A stretch of 64,000 nt of DNA, taken from positions 51,173,321 through 51,237,320 of the forward strand of contig JALGPY010000002.1 of NCBI GenBank assembly GCA_023055425.1, written 5' to 3'. The position numbers and the translations under genes were made by a program. Of the stretch, positions 12,201 to 22,400 are shown in pieces (position 1 is the first letter of the stretch; the number at the start of each line of letters is the position of its first letter). A model generated the notes under the pieces. The model was not told where the DNA came from. It saw only the letters and a list, made by a program, of their open reading frames with translations, and made no database searches. The DNA comes from Linanthus parryae. Lineage: Eukaryota > Streptophyta > Magnoliopsida > Ericales > Polemoniaceae.

Positions 12201-13210
12201 CTGTAGCTTTTCTGGTCTTGTATGTAGATGACATACTACTCATTGGAAACGACATTCCCATGCTGCAATCTGTGAAAGATTGGCTAGGAAAGTGTTTCTC
12301 AATGAAGGACTTAGGGGAAGCAGCCTATATACTCGGTATAAAGATCTATAGAGATAGATCTAAGAGGTTTCTAGGCCTAAGTCAAAGTACATATATTGAC
12401 AAGGTGTTGAAACGGTTCAACATGCAAGATTCCAAGAAGGGATTCTTGCCCATGTCACATGGAATCACTCTTTCGAAGAGTGGTTGTCCTTCCAATGAGA
12501 TTGAGAAGGAACGCATGAGTAGGATTCCCTATGCCTCGGCCATAGGATCTATCATGTACGCCATGTTATGTACTAGACCAGATGTGTCATATGCCTTGAG
12601 TATGACAAGCAGATACCAATCCAATCCGGGTGAGAGTCACTGGATTGCTGTCAAGAACATCCTAAAGTACTTGAGAAGAACTAAGGATGCTTTCTTGATG
12701 TTTGGCGGTGAGGAAGAGTTGCGTGTAAGGGGTTACACTGATGCAAGCTTCCAAACCGACAGAGATGACTTTAGATCACAGTCGGGATATGTGTTTTGCC
12801 TGAATGGAGCAGCGGTGAGCTGGAAGAGTTCCAAGCAAGAGACGGTAGCTGATTCTACAACAGAGGCTGAGTACATTGCTGCAAATGGCGTAGCAAAGGA
12901 GGCTGTTTGGATGAGAAAGTTTGTTTCTGAACTTGGTGTGGTCCCTAGCATTGCGGATCCAGTGGAGTTGTTCTGTGACAACACTGGGGCGATTGCGCAA
13001 TCAAAGGAACCTAGATCGCACCAGAAGTCCAAGCACGTGCTCAGGAAGTTTCATCTGATTCGAGATATTATCGATAGAGGAGACGTTCGGATATGCAAGA
13101 TTCCTACAGATGATAATCTGTCAGACCCGCTTACAAAGCCTCTCACGCAGTGGAAGCATGAAGGGCACACTAGGAGTATGGGCATACGAGATGCGCCAGA
13201 TTGGATCTAG
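9260..13210 (+). CDS. Copia Gag-Pol polyprotein, intact
   Basis: One uninterrupted ORF of 1316 aa encodes everything needed for Ty1/Copia retrotransposition in cytoplasmic particles. In order it has: a Gag domain (about residues 10-210); a CCHC zinc knuckle at 254-267 (CHYCSQPGHWRRNC); and an aspartic protease with D302-T-G. The pre-integrase segment carries LWHCRLGH. The integrase core has D498, D561 and E597, so the last two are in D,D-35-E spacing. The reverse transcriptase has YVDDILLIG at 988-996. The RNase H ends in DNTGAIA and SKHVLRKFHLIRD. Integrase before RT defines Copia rather than Ty3. The start ATG is the first in frame, shortly after an AT-rich stretch. No stop, frameshift or lost catalytic residue is visible. 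I do not assign a clade within Copia. Confidence 0.97.
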   Translation: MAKNSSSSQHSLRSVLEKEKLSGTNFLDWYRNLRIVLKQEKKLYAIEEHVPEGPENQTPAALKAYQKRVDDANDAACLMLCTMTSELQKQHENMNAVDMIEHLKQLFQEQARVERYEVSKALFKCHLAEGNPVGPHVLRMIGYLENLARLGFPVGQELATDLVLQSLPESYGQFIMNYNMNEIVKPLPDLLNMLRTAEQSINKAKGKAIMMVQKGKGKRFASSSKGKGKSVAKSKEPALKPVGGIAKVVTKGECHYCSQPGHWRRNCPKYLEDKRLGIVIPPPPGIFVVDVNLTVSTSWVLDTGCESHICRNMQDLKRSKRLAKGEVDLRVGNGAKVAALAIGVCELSLPSGLVLELNNCYFVPAMSRNIISISCLDKEGFIISIKNNCCSFYLNNIHYFSAQLFNGLYVLDLSNPVYNINTKGIKINDLNPAYLWHCRLGHINEKRVSKLHKDGLLDSFDFESYETCEACLLGKMTKSPFNKKGERTSEQLALIHTDVCGPFATPARGGYVYFITFTDDYSRYGFVYLMRAKSESFEVFKEFKNEVEKQLGKSIKALRSDRGGEYLSQEFDDYLRECGIVSQLTPPGTPQWNGVSERRNRTLLDMVRSMMCQTDLPLSFWGYALLSAAFTINRVPSKSVMKTPYEMWSGRRPTLSFMRIWGCDVYVKRLQSDKLGPKSDKCKFVGYLKETKGYYFYNLTENKVFVARTGVFLEREFVSKEASGRNVELEEVQEPQITEPIMEHEQESQAVVEPPVQVTQELCRSSRVRQEPERYGLLVTDSGDTMLIDDEPTTYEEAMNGPDSQKWLEAMRSEMESMYTNKVWTLVEPPDGARPIGCKWVFNKKIDIDGNVITYKGRLVAKGFRQIHGIDYDETFSPVAMTKSIRILLAIAAYYDYEIWQMDVKIAFLYGNLLEDVYMIQPEGFEDPKQANKVCKLQRSIYGLKQASRSWNRRFDEVVKEFGFIRNEDESCVYKKVSGSSVAFLVLYVDDILLIGNDIPMLQSVKDWLGKCFSMKDLGEAAYILGIKIYRDRSKRFLGLSQSTYIDKVLKRFNMQDSKKGFLPMSHGITLSKSGCPSNEIEKERMSRIPYASAIGSIMYAMLCTRPDVSYALSMTSRYQSNPGESHWIAVKNILKYLRRTKDAFLMFGGEEELRVRGYTDASFQTDRDDFRSQSGYVFCLNGAAVSWKSSKQETVADSTTEAEYIAANGVAKEAVWMRKFVSELGVVPSIADPVELFCDNTGAIAQSKEPRSHQKSKHVLRKFHLIRDIIDRGDVRICKIPTDDNLSDPLTKPLTQWKHEGHTRSMGIRDAPDWI

Positions 13211-13213
13211 TGC

Positions 13214-13224
13214 AAGTGGGAGAC
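13214..13224 (+). other. Polypurine tract
   Basis: AAGTGGGAGAC directly precedes the 3' LTR and is the expected plus-strand primer for reverse transcription. Confidence 0.8.
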
Positions 13225-14657
13225 TGTTGGAATAGATGCCCTAGAGGCAATCTAGTTTAGTATGAATTTGTATATGGCTAGAAAAATTCATTTATTATTT
13301 ATTGGATATTTAATATAATGAAGTCCTTAGATTTACAATTGTGTTGTTTATCTTAAATATCCCTAGTCAAGTATAATGATTAATGGGACAATCATCTATA
13401 GACTAGTATGGGGTTGGATTGATATGGAGATATCACGATCCAACACATAGGTGTGCATTACGGAATGTTGCACTGGATTGACCCATCTCCGAGAAGGCTA
13501 CATATATGTTATGTTGAGTCACAAGCGCTTCTCGCGGTGCAATGGTATTGTCATCCTTAGACTTGAAGTCACTAGATATTCTAGTTGTGGATCATTGTGA
13601 TCTTGGTAGCGTTAAACGCTACACCGTGACTGGGTAGTTATAAAGGCGTGTACTGGATACAATGAGAAGCAAGCTTAGAGATCGTAGTGGACGTAGAGAG
13701 GATTTTCCCCTCCCACATAACGGGAGTAGATATCCTAGGCCACTCGAGGGATAGTGCTTATAGAATGTCTGGCCAGACTCAAATAAATAAATATATATGA
13801 TATTGATGTTTTTTGCACGAATAAGGCTATTCCATGGATCGAGAAACTATGGATTGGATATACGAGTGTGACTTGTATGTCTCGTGTCCAATCCGGATAT
13901 AGAGGCAAAGGGATGAGACAATTACTTGTACAAAGGTTGTCAAGATGACTATTCTATTAGTTGGCTAGAATGGATGTTTTGCTAGAAACCGCTCCATATT
14001 AGCAAATAGTTGCAACCAACTAGATAGAACCTATGGGGTCACACGCTATATAGAGTTGAACTAGATTTGAGAATTAATTAATTGGATTAATTAATTAGAA
14101 GGATCACTTTGCAAACCCTTGCAAACTTAGTAGGGACTAATTTGCAAGGAAGGGACTGAATTGAATTCTAGTTGGACTAGAATAAGTCCTTTAGGTAGTT
14201 AACAAGGAGTTGTTGGACTATATAAAGGACCCTCCTTCCTTCCTTCCTCATAACTTATGCTCATTAGTGAACATAACAAGAGTGGGAGAGAACAAAGGAG
14301 AGAGAGCAAGCAACAAGGAGGCCGACCCGACCCCCTTGCCGCCGCCCTCACCCCGTCGGCCAAAAAGAGGGCCGAAGCCCCTCTTTTGTCTCGTTTTGCG
14401 TGATTCCTTCACCCTCCTCTTATTCCGGGCTAGCACCAAGGAGTTTGGGAGATCTAGGATCAACTCTAGGCGTGGATCAACTATAGAGAACGTGACATTA
14501 TTCGCGTTTGAAGTCATCAAGGAGAACCCAAAGGTGTGTTTATGATTTCTTACCTTTACTATCGTTATGCATCTAGACTTGTGATCCTTGGAGGGTTTTG
14601 CATGGCTATTTGTTTTATTATGCTTCCGTTGCGCGATCCATGAATCAAAACCCTACA
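13225..14657 (+). repeat. 3' LTR of the complete Copia
   Basis: It is collinear with 6146-7579. Differences seen include T/G near the start, C/T in TTCTAG(C/T)TGTGG, G/T in GATTT(G/T)CCCC, and one missing C in the poly-C run near 14330. It is followed immediately by the TTGAT target duplication. Confidence 0.97.
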
Positions 14658-15337
14658 TTGATATCATCAAACGTTACACCGTGACTGTGTAACTATAAAG
14701 ATAAAAATCGGGCATGATAGGAAGCAAGCTTGGTGGTGGCAGTAGACATGATTTGTCCCTCCTACATAATAGGAGTAAATATCCACGGCCACTCGAGGGG
14801 TAGAGCATATGGAATGTCTGGCCAGACTCAGATAAATCAATATGGAGATATGGATGTTATCTTCATGGATAAGTCTATCCCCGGGATCGATAAACTATGA
14901 ATTGGATATACAAGTGTGACGAAATATGTCTCGTGTCCAATCGCGATATAGAGACAAAGGGATAACACAACACGGTAACATTGGGCACTAGGTTTGTCAG
15001 GATCACTGGTTATTTCTATTAGTTGGGTGGCATAGATGTGTTGCTAGACACTGCTCTATGTTTGTAATAGTTACTACCAACTAAGTAAAAACTTATTGAT
15101 CACGCACTATATGGATTAAACTGGATATGGGTATTAATTAGTTTGACTAATTAATAAAAGGATCATAACGCAACTACAAGCAAAGTTAGTAGGACTAATT
15201 TGCAAGTTGACTAATCCATGTAAGGACATGATTAGTATTGGGGCAATTATGTATTTAATAAGGAGTTATTGACTCTATAAAGGAACTCTAGCTTGTTATT
15301 TTCTCATCTAAGTCATTATTGAGAGAAACATAACAAA

Positions 15338-15341
<4 letters not shown>

Positions 15342-15386
<45 letters not shown>
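15342..15386. repeat. GA microsatellite in the solo LTR
   Basis: About 22 GA units lie inside the older LTR. The corresponding place in the younger LTR has only a short GAGAGAG, so this is a secondary expansion. Confidence 0.9.
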
Positions 15387-15389
<3 letters not shown>

Positions 15390-16092
15390 AAGAGGCCGAG
15401 CCCCATCCCCGTCTGTCCCTCCTTGTCGTCGGACACCTTGAGGCGTTGGCTTGGTGCCTCGCTTTGCGTGATCCTTTGCTAATTTCTTCCGTTGCTAGCA
15501 CTACACGGTGGGAAGGAATCCAGTTGAATTTTCAAGGTGTGGATACTCGTAGAGACGAATACAATTCTTATTAGTGATCACACAAACTAAGGTACACATG
15601 TTTCTCCCCTAATCACGTTATAATTGCTTGCCTGTGATCCTTGGAGGGGTTTGAGCAGGATTAAATTTTTGTTATTCCACTGCGTAACCTGCATCATAAC
15701 CCTACAACTACCCACTTATTCATGAATTGCAAGCTTACAAAGAAGCTATGGTCATCAATTCTGGGGAAGGACTTTCTGAAATGCAGAGCTGGAAATTTCG
15801 AGGGTTGGCTTCCATCTATGATCGCGTTGTTGAAATGCGGAGGAACTCAAGAATCTTCCAACAAAAGGCCACCCAGCCCAGTCAGATCAAAGAGAAAATA
15901 AAAGCTCATTTAAGCGAAATCTCGGATGTATCAGAGACCAAAACCGGTCGAATCTCGTCTTCTAATGTCGTTAAATGGAAGCCACCGGACAGGGAATAGG
16001 TTAAATTGAATACGGATGGAGCTTGGGATCCTGAAACTTTCAGTGGCAGCGGAGGCACAGTAACTAGAGACCATTCCGACAAATCCTTGGAC

Positions 16093-16200
16093 GGACTAAG
16101 TACTCCTCTTTTCTCAGTGTAATCTGCAAAAGAAGCGGAAGCGACAGGACTGCGTACTCCTCTTTTCTCAGTGAAATCTGCAAAAGAAGCGGAAGCGACA
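16093..16200 (+). repeat. 54-bp tandem duplication in the LINE RNase H region
   Basis: Two adjacent near-identical 54-bp units share TACTCCTCTTTTCTCAGTG and AAAGAAGCGGAAGCGACA. The unit equals 18 codons, so the frame is kept. The first copy has TAA where the second has AAA. Confidence 0.85.
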
Positions 16201-16576
16201 ACAAATCTCATGGGTCTTCGACTAGCAAGGAATCAGGGTTTTCGATGAGTACACCTTGAACTGGATGCCCGAGCTGTGGTGGAAAGGATTTGTAACTGGG
16301 CAAAAGAAGGTCTTGAAGATTGGTCACAAGTTGCAGTCATCATCGAAGAAGTAGTACAAGTTTTGAAGCTTTTTGATGAAATAAAAACCGAGCACATTAC
16401 GAGGAGCTGTAATGCAGTAGCAGATATGTTTTCCACACAAGGAATACCTATGCCAAATACACATGTGTGGTTACATAGTGAAACCGGTTGCACAATTTCT
16501 ACAAAATGATGTAATCGGGCTTTCGAGCCAATTTGATGATCACCAGTAATCGAAATTGTCTTTTCCTAAAAAAAGA

Positions 16577-17290
16577 ATGGCTAAGGGCAGGCATGCAAAC
16601 GGTTCGCTTCAGACCAATTTGAGCTAAAAAATTCAAACATTTATGGTTCAAGTTGATCGCAGTTCAGTTTTCGTCTCAGTATCGGTTTCATGCGGGCTTT
16701 TTTTAAAACTACCAGTTTATATATTAGTATAAATTATTACTTAAATCGGATATTTTAAACTAAAAATATATATAATTTGCAAAAAAGAATATAGATATAG
16801 AGAGTAAAGTAGACTGGATCAAATCTACAACCGTTTTCTTGATATTCTAAGAAAATTTTACGAAAAATTAAAGCAATGGCTAAAGGAATTTGGACGAGTC
16901 TTTAACATTTGACATGACATAAATAATGTATTATGTTTTTGGTATACGCAATCGGTTTAGTCCGGTTTGGTTTGTGTTGTGTAAGATTTATTTTTGGTTT
17001 GGTTTAGCTCGGTCCAATTCGGATAGTGGACTTCCGGTTTGGACTTGCATTCATAGCTAAGGGATGCAAAGGGTTCAGTTCCGTTACATTTGAGTCAAAA
17101 ATTCCAAGCCGCATTGGCAGAGTTTATTCTCGATTCGATTATTTTGTCTCAATTTTACAATGTTAGTTTTGATCTCAGTTTTATTAAATTCTTTCTCAAT
17201 TTTACGCGGTTTGAATCGTTTAAGCGAACAATTTACATAGTAACACATAGTATTAATTCAAACTTAGATGTTCAATTAAAAAAGTTAAAT
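16577..17290. other. Intergenic repeat-like DNA, no gene
   Basis: The stretch is AT-rich with GGTTCGGTTT/CGGTTTGG-type motifs common in dispersed plant repeats. The phrase GCTAAGGG followed by ATGCAAA and GGTTC occurs at about 16579 and again at about 17057, suggesting a duplicated unit. No coding region is supported. Confidence 0.5.
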
Positions 17291-18060
17291 TAAGTACTAA
17301 TATTCAAATATGACATATGGTGGGCTGTGATGCACATCTCATCTAGAAATTGCATCGGTGGTTTCACATTTCCGATTGCCTTCCAAGAAGATTCTTTGCT
17401 TATGGAGGTTGAATCTTTACATTCATCGGTGTTGTTGGCTGAAAAGTATGGTTTATGCAATCTGATGACCAAGTTAGATCCCAAATCGCTGGTGTCTGGC
17501 CAAGATTCATCCTTCTTCAAATCCTACCACACATATCGACTTAGTTGATACTTTTTAATATGAACGAAAAGTGAAAGCCACTATGGTAAAAAATAACGAA
17601 AATTGGTCAAACTAGCAATAGAAAGGAGTTATCATTACATAGTAGTATGAGACTAGACTTTGAAGTAGCAAAACAGGATATGAACAATCTTAGGAACGCG
17701 TGATGGTGTGCCGCCTTGATACCGGGTCAGGCCGAGTCAGAAAGACTTTGATGACTCGAGCTTCATATTAGGTTGTTTTACATGCATGATTCTGTAGTCC
17801 AAGCAACTTCGACACATTCGTGTACCCCATCAGACGATAGCCCTTTCGTGGCTTTCTTAGGGACCGATTCACTTTGCGTAGATTGACTAGAAGCAGAAAA
17901 CCTTGCACTGGCCCAACTTAGCTGCCCGGTGCTGCTAATGTCGCTCTCAATCGATGAAATTTTGGAGGGACGGAGTGAAATACCCCCATACATTTTGGGG
18001 CTATTTTGTAATTTAGAAATTTTTGTGACTCTAGAGTAATCTTTTATTTTAATTTTCAAA
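17291..18060 (+). pseudogene. LINE 3' remnant (RNase H region and 3' tail)
   Basis: The reading frame at 17327-17548 has features of a plant LINE RNase H domain (RNCIGGFTFP, MEVESLHSSVLLAEKYGLC, KLDPKSLVSGQ). The sequence that follows is non-coding. The block matches 29736-32345 in inverted orientation, where a second copy reads MEAEALQSSMLLAEKYCLC. Presence in two places supports a dispersed LINE family rather than a host gene. Confidence 0.65.
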
Positions 18061-18100
18061 ACTAAGAAGATATACAGTTTGTGTTTGCTTGTTAGTTAGT

Positions 18101-19250
18101 TGTAGGCAATCAAGAATGAGTCATCAGGTCACTGCCACGTGGACCCATCAGCAGCCTATAGGTGTCCTCACATCCGTGCTCCAGAAGCACCAGATCATGC
18201 CATCTCATACTTAGAGGGACCATGAGACAGGGTCCCTCGCACCTATCACCTCACATGGGACCCATGGGTTCTAGTGGTTTGGAGGCTATAATAATGCTCG
18301 TCGCATGTGGGTTCCGCCCCAGATGCGACTAGTGTTGTACGAACGAAGCCGACTTGTTCTACTGTCTTCTTTTAAACTACGATTGACATCATATGTTACA
18401 ATCCAACAGGGATTTAGGGTACACCGCCATCATAATGGGTCGTTGGTCGTCCGTACGACCATGTGTCTCCCATTGGTTGGCCTAGTTGGGCTAGTATAAA
18501 TAGGTCAGTCCTTTCTGCCATTTTGTACACTAATTATTCTATGTGCCTTCCACACACGGATTACTATATTCTGAATTTCCGAATAGCTTCTAACAAGAGA
18601 TCTCTTCCCTTCAACAGTACAATATTGCTTATTTCCACCACTTCCTCTATCTCTCCTCGATATCCGATCCATCTGATACTTGCTATAAGGTTGTTAGGTA
18701 TGATTAGCTATAATTTGCACACTATCCGTTAGTCTACAACAATACCCCTTCCATTTCCTTGTGAACGGTATGGTGAACATGGCGTGAAAGACATCTAACC
18801 AATCACACAACAATAAAGACCATATCATATCTCATGGCCATCGATAACCCCGAAAACACTAACCCCACCGATACTTCATCGTAGATCCTCTCTGACTCTC
18901 TACAGTCGGAGGGTCAAAACCCTCAAAGTGCTCATGATATCCTATTGGAAGCTTTTCAAACCCTAAGCAATAATTTACAGATCCATGTCACTCTAATTGA
19001 AACAATCCATGGACGAGGCTACATTGTTAAACACCCATAGGCACGATCAGCTCGTCCACGAGCTCTCAGCCGTACACGTCGTGAAGTGGCTACCAACCTC
19101 AGGAACTACTCTCCCTCTGCCCCATCCACACACACACACATACACACACATAGAGAGAGAGATCACATGATCACAAAATCTTTGAGTGTTGAAAATATTG
19201 CTTCTCATTCCATTCATGAGAAGGAAGGTTTTCAACACGATTTTGTGATG
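18101..19250 (+). mobile_element. LTR retrotransposon remnant (LTR plus start of gag)
   Basis: A candidate LTR runs from TGTAGGCAATC (18101) to TCTACAACA (about 18741), with a TATA motif TATAAATA at 18495-18502. After a short leader, an ATG at about 18837 opens a gag-like frame (MAIDNPENTNPTDTSS, then a stop). It continues SLQSEGQNPQSAHDILLEA and QTLSNNLQIHVTLIETI. No primer site of the usual kind is visible and no pol follows. CA and GA simple repeats lie at 19127-19160. Confidence 0.45.
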
Positions 19251-20184
19251 ATGTGATATCTCTTATTGCTTTAGTTACAAAAATTAAGGAATAAAATGAA
19301 ATCAATTAGATGATAAAAAACTGAAAAGAAGTTAAATTAAATATACAAAATCAAAGAAATACTCAAGAGCTACTAAGTCTGATTTGCACTACAGCGACCC
19401 AAAGACATTGTGATGTAAGGCGTTGACCGTTTTTAATTGCCAAAAACTCATGAATACCGTTGAAATGATCACGATATTTAGATATTTGATGCGCAAATTA
19501 TCATATCGTTCGTAAGTATATCCAAAAATGCATGAAATGCATAAATTCACGATGAGGCTCAAAACCATCATAGTAGATTTCGAGGCTAATTTGGGCTAAA
19601 AACTAAAACATTTAACTCTTGACACAATTGTCCCCCAAATCAATCTTTAGGATAACTCCTAGTGATACTTATCATTAACTAGCACAAGAAAAACCACGGT
19701 ACGCCAAAATGGAAGTGAACTTGCGTGGTATGGGTATATGAGGGAGAAAGACGGTTTAGCAGCTAAATTTCCTAATGATCTTAGTTAAGATTTAATGTTC
19801 AATCATGTAACTTTTATCCAATAGAATTATGAGAGAGCTCAAACCATAGTCAACCCATCTATAGCTCATCGTCCTGAGCCCATGAACGAGAAGATGAGGA
19901 AAAAAGTGCACACACATCAATAATTTTGATAAATGTATTTTTTGACATTCTTATCTGTTAATAAATATCAATAATTACTTATTGTAATAACACTATTTGT
20001 TATATCACGTCTCATATTGTCAATTCAACAGTAACATCAACTGTAAAACACAAACCAAACACAAATGTCAAAAATGCTTTCCAACGACAACTTAAATATG
20101 GAATTTACTAAACACTTGTCGCGTAGATTTCACAATAGCTTTCTCACACTACTTCCGACACAAAGACTTTCTAGACTGCTACAA
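19251..20184. other. AT-rich intergenic DNA, nothing recognised
   Basis: The reading frames are short, and I found no RNA gene, terminal repeat or domain in this stretch. Confidence 0.5.
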
Positions 20185-21169
20185 CATTACCAAACTAGCC
20201 TTCATTTTGTAAGCTTGATGAGAGCATCAAAAATATCTAATAATTACACCGTGTAATGGCAAGTGAATACTGCACCTATATTTGGTAAATGAATAGTATT
20301 AAAGTGACAAACATCAGAGCCACCAACCAACAATACCACAATACTTAAAATTAACTACACAAACTAAAATTAGAAAAAAAAATCCACTTATAAGTGACAT
20401 ACTTATTTCCATTACGAGTTTTATGCTCTCACCAATGTAATGCATCCTTTCATTGGGAGTATGCTCTGTAATCACCGGGGGGTTTCGATCAACAACTGCT
20501 ACCTAAAAATGGAAACAAATGTTATATAAAGAAGTGATTAAAAAAATGCTACCACTCTGATTCTTCTCTTCTCCATCATTTGAATTTTTAACTCGTATTT
20601 GGGTCACTTTGACCGGATGAATTGGATCGCAAAACGATATATGTTTTTGATAATTTTTTCACCGCGTTATAGAACAACTTTTACTCTGCACCGCCATGAA
20701 AAAATTATCAAAAAATCACATCATTTAGCTATCAAATAACCGGTCAAAGTGACTCAGTGAATAGTTGTAACAATCAAGACGATGGGGAAGAGAAGAATCA
20801 GAGTGGTAGCATTTTCTTTATTCACTTCTTCATCTAGAATTTGTTTCCATTTTGAGGTAGCAGTTTCTGATCAAAACCCCCCAGTGATTACAAAGCCTAC
20901 TCCGAGTGAAAGGGCAGCATTAGATTGGTGAGAGCATACATCTCGTATTGGAAATAATTATGTCACTTAGTAATGTATTTTCTTTTCTAATTTTAGTTTG
21001 TGTTGTTAATGTTAGGTACTGTGATACTGTGTGGTTGTTGGCTCTGATGTTTTTTACTTTAAAACATACCGAATATAGGTGCAGTACACACTCGTCATTA
21101 CACAGTGCAGTTATTAGCTATATCCCATGCTCTCATTAAGCTTAAAAAATGAATACTAGTTTGGTAATG
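20185..21169. repeat. Long inverted repeat (foldback element), about 0.98 kb
   Basis: Two imperfect inverted arms of about 450-480 bp meet near 20680. Matching pairs, outside in: CATTACCAAACTAG (20185) with CTAGTTTGGTAATG; ACTGCACCTATATT with ATATAGGTGCAGT; TGATTCTTCTCTTC with GAAGAGAAGAATCA; and GTCACTTTGACCGG with CCGGTCAAAGTGAC. No transposase is encoded. It is most likely a foldback or MITE-type DNA element. No clear target duplication was found. Confidence 0.8.
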
Positions 21170-21269
21170 CTGACCGCCTTGGAGTTGGGATGTTTTCTAA
21201 TTTTTCAGTTGTTTGTTTATGTTGTTTATAAGACTCTTATGAACTTCTAATTTCTGTAGTATCTAAAAA

Positions 21270-22400
21270 GGATGGTGTGGGGGTAATGGGTTGAGATGCT
21301 CTCCATGGCCAAGAAAACATCTCTCATCCTCTATATAATGAAAAAATGTTCATTACCACTGTTGTATGTGTGACACGTGAATTGATAAATGGAAAGATTA
21401 AAATTACCAACCAATCTCAATGTCATGTGGTACCATATTACCCATACAACGATGGTAATGAATATAACTGCCAGCAGTCTCATCGGTCATTCCTACCAAT
21501 GAACAAAGGAATCCCCAATCTCTAATATTCATCCACCTCAACAACGACCATTCTTTGTTTATTAGCAACTAATTTCCAACTCATCTCGCTTATTGATTGA
21601 ATGATTTTGAATTAGATCCATCCGCAGAAGATCCCGCTAAGCCCTATAGTCTGGGCCCGGATCGATCTCTCCCTATATGTATAATTACATTAGTCAAATC
21701 TCTCTCTTTGGCAATAGAAGAAATTTACGATAATTTGACGATGATGGATCTATAACTAGTAAGCTATCTGTGTCTCTATTTTCATTTTTTTCCTTTCTCG
21801 ATTGACATTAATATATTTAGGCATAGTCAATAAGTTACCACAATTTTTTAGTGTCAATTGATAAAGAAAAAAAGAAGATAAAAAATATATATACTGAAAA
21901 CTCACCAGTAATGGATCCATCATCAATGTCATCATCATCATATGCATCGTAAACTTCTTCCATCGCGAGGGAGAGGTAGATCTGACTAATGTGGTTAAAG
22001 ATAGATGAAGTAATATTATTTCTCAAAGATCGACCTGATTCAGTCAATAAATAATCAAGATAAGTTCGATATCAGTTACATGTCCACTCAAATACAACAA
22101 CCACCCGGTCGAAGTAGGGTAGAACTGAATATAGAGAGGTTGCACATATGGAAATTGAAGAAGAAGCGAATCCATTTTTTGTTACTATGTGAGAGAAGTA
22201 ATGCCTTTATTCAGTGAAAGAAGAAGGATCAATGTAGAAGGGGGGTGTGCTGGACTTCTTTCTTTTTTGGTAGTGGTTATGGACGACACTAATGTTATCG
22301 ATTACACATAGGATGAGAGATGTTTGATTGGCCGTCAGATAATGCATTGTTCCATGTTCCAACTGATGAAGTGGCCATTCACCATCCTCAATACGACAAT
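21270..22400. repeat. Diverged inverted repeat, about 1.1 kb, centred near 21835
   Basis: The plus-strand phrase AAACATCTCTCATCCT at 21314 recurs on the minus strand near 22320. CATTAGTCAAATCT with GAAGAAATTTACGAT (about 21689-21735) recurs on the minus strand near 21990-21940 as CATTAGTCAGATCT with GAAGAAGTTTACGAT. GACATTAATATATT lies near the centre opposite a diverged partner. One arm contains a short open frame (minus, MEEVYDAYDDDDIDDGSITG) followed by GTGAGT, which resembles a captured exon end. I cannot name its source. A related copy lies in 36777-37830. Confidence 0.6.

Larger units (their letters stand above)
6146..14657 (+). mobile_element. Complete Copia LTR retrotransposon (8512 bp)
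   Basis: The element has LTRs of 1434 and 1433 bp with TG..CA ends, a primer-binding site, one intact gag-pol ORF and a polypurine tract. It is flanked by TTGAT on both sides (6141-6145 and 14658-14662). By eye the LTRs differ at about ten substitutions and one single-base indel, roughly 99.2% identity, which implies a recent insertion. It sits inside a solo LTR of its own family and points the same way. Nothing visible prevents it from being autonomous. Expression and competence cannot be judged from sequence alone. Confidence 0.97.
5771..15706 (+). mobile_element. Solo LTR of an older Copia element, interrupted by a younger relative
   Basis: Blocks 5771-6145 and 14663-15706 together form one LTR of about 1.42 kb. 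It begins TGTTGG and ends CCCTACA. It is collinear with, but clearly diverged from, the LTRs of the Copia element nested in it. The five bases ACTAC flank it on both sides (5766-5770 and 15707-15711), and LINE coding resumes in frame after it (EDTT-HLFMNC). No internal region of its own remains. It therefore looks like a recombination-derived solo LTR. Confidence 0.88.
2562..16576 (+). mobile_element. Degenerate LINE (non-LTR retrotransposon), split by three later insertions
   Basis: Three blocks form one LINE: 2562-2841, 3766-5770 and 15712-16576. Block 1 encodes the segment before the reverse transcriptase (RNTSYFHIKA, ILENYFGRLFKSNQPD). Block 2 encodes the RT core: KAPGLDGF, RPISLFSTIYK, AFVPGRLITDN, VKLDMAKAYD, QGCPLSPY, then FWWGRQEGQKGGHWISWKKL. 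It continues into the zinc-binding tail (CSLCSKEMEDTT). Block 3 resumes in frame (HLFMNCKLTKKLWSS) and ends in an RNase H-like domain (KLNTDGAWDP, SCNAVADMF). It closes at an A-rich run at about 16570. Frameshifts and stops are frequent, including TAG directly after MAKAYD, and the catalytic FADD region is frameshifted. It is non-functional. The 5' limit is uncertain because homology fades near 2560. Without the insertions it is about 3.15 kb, so the 5' ORF1 region is missing. Confidence 0.88.

Noticed and set aside
15727..16509. Separate host gene after the solo LTR
   Set aside because: The sequence continues the LINE zinc-binding tail in frame and ends in the LINE RNase H region, so it is part of the same LINE.
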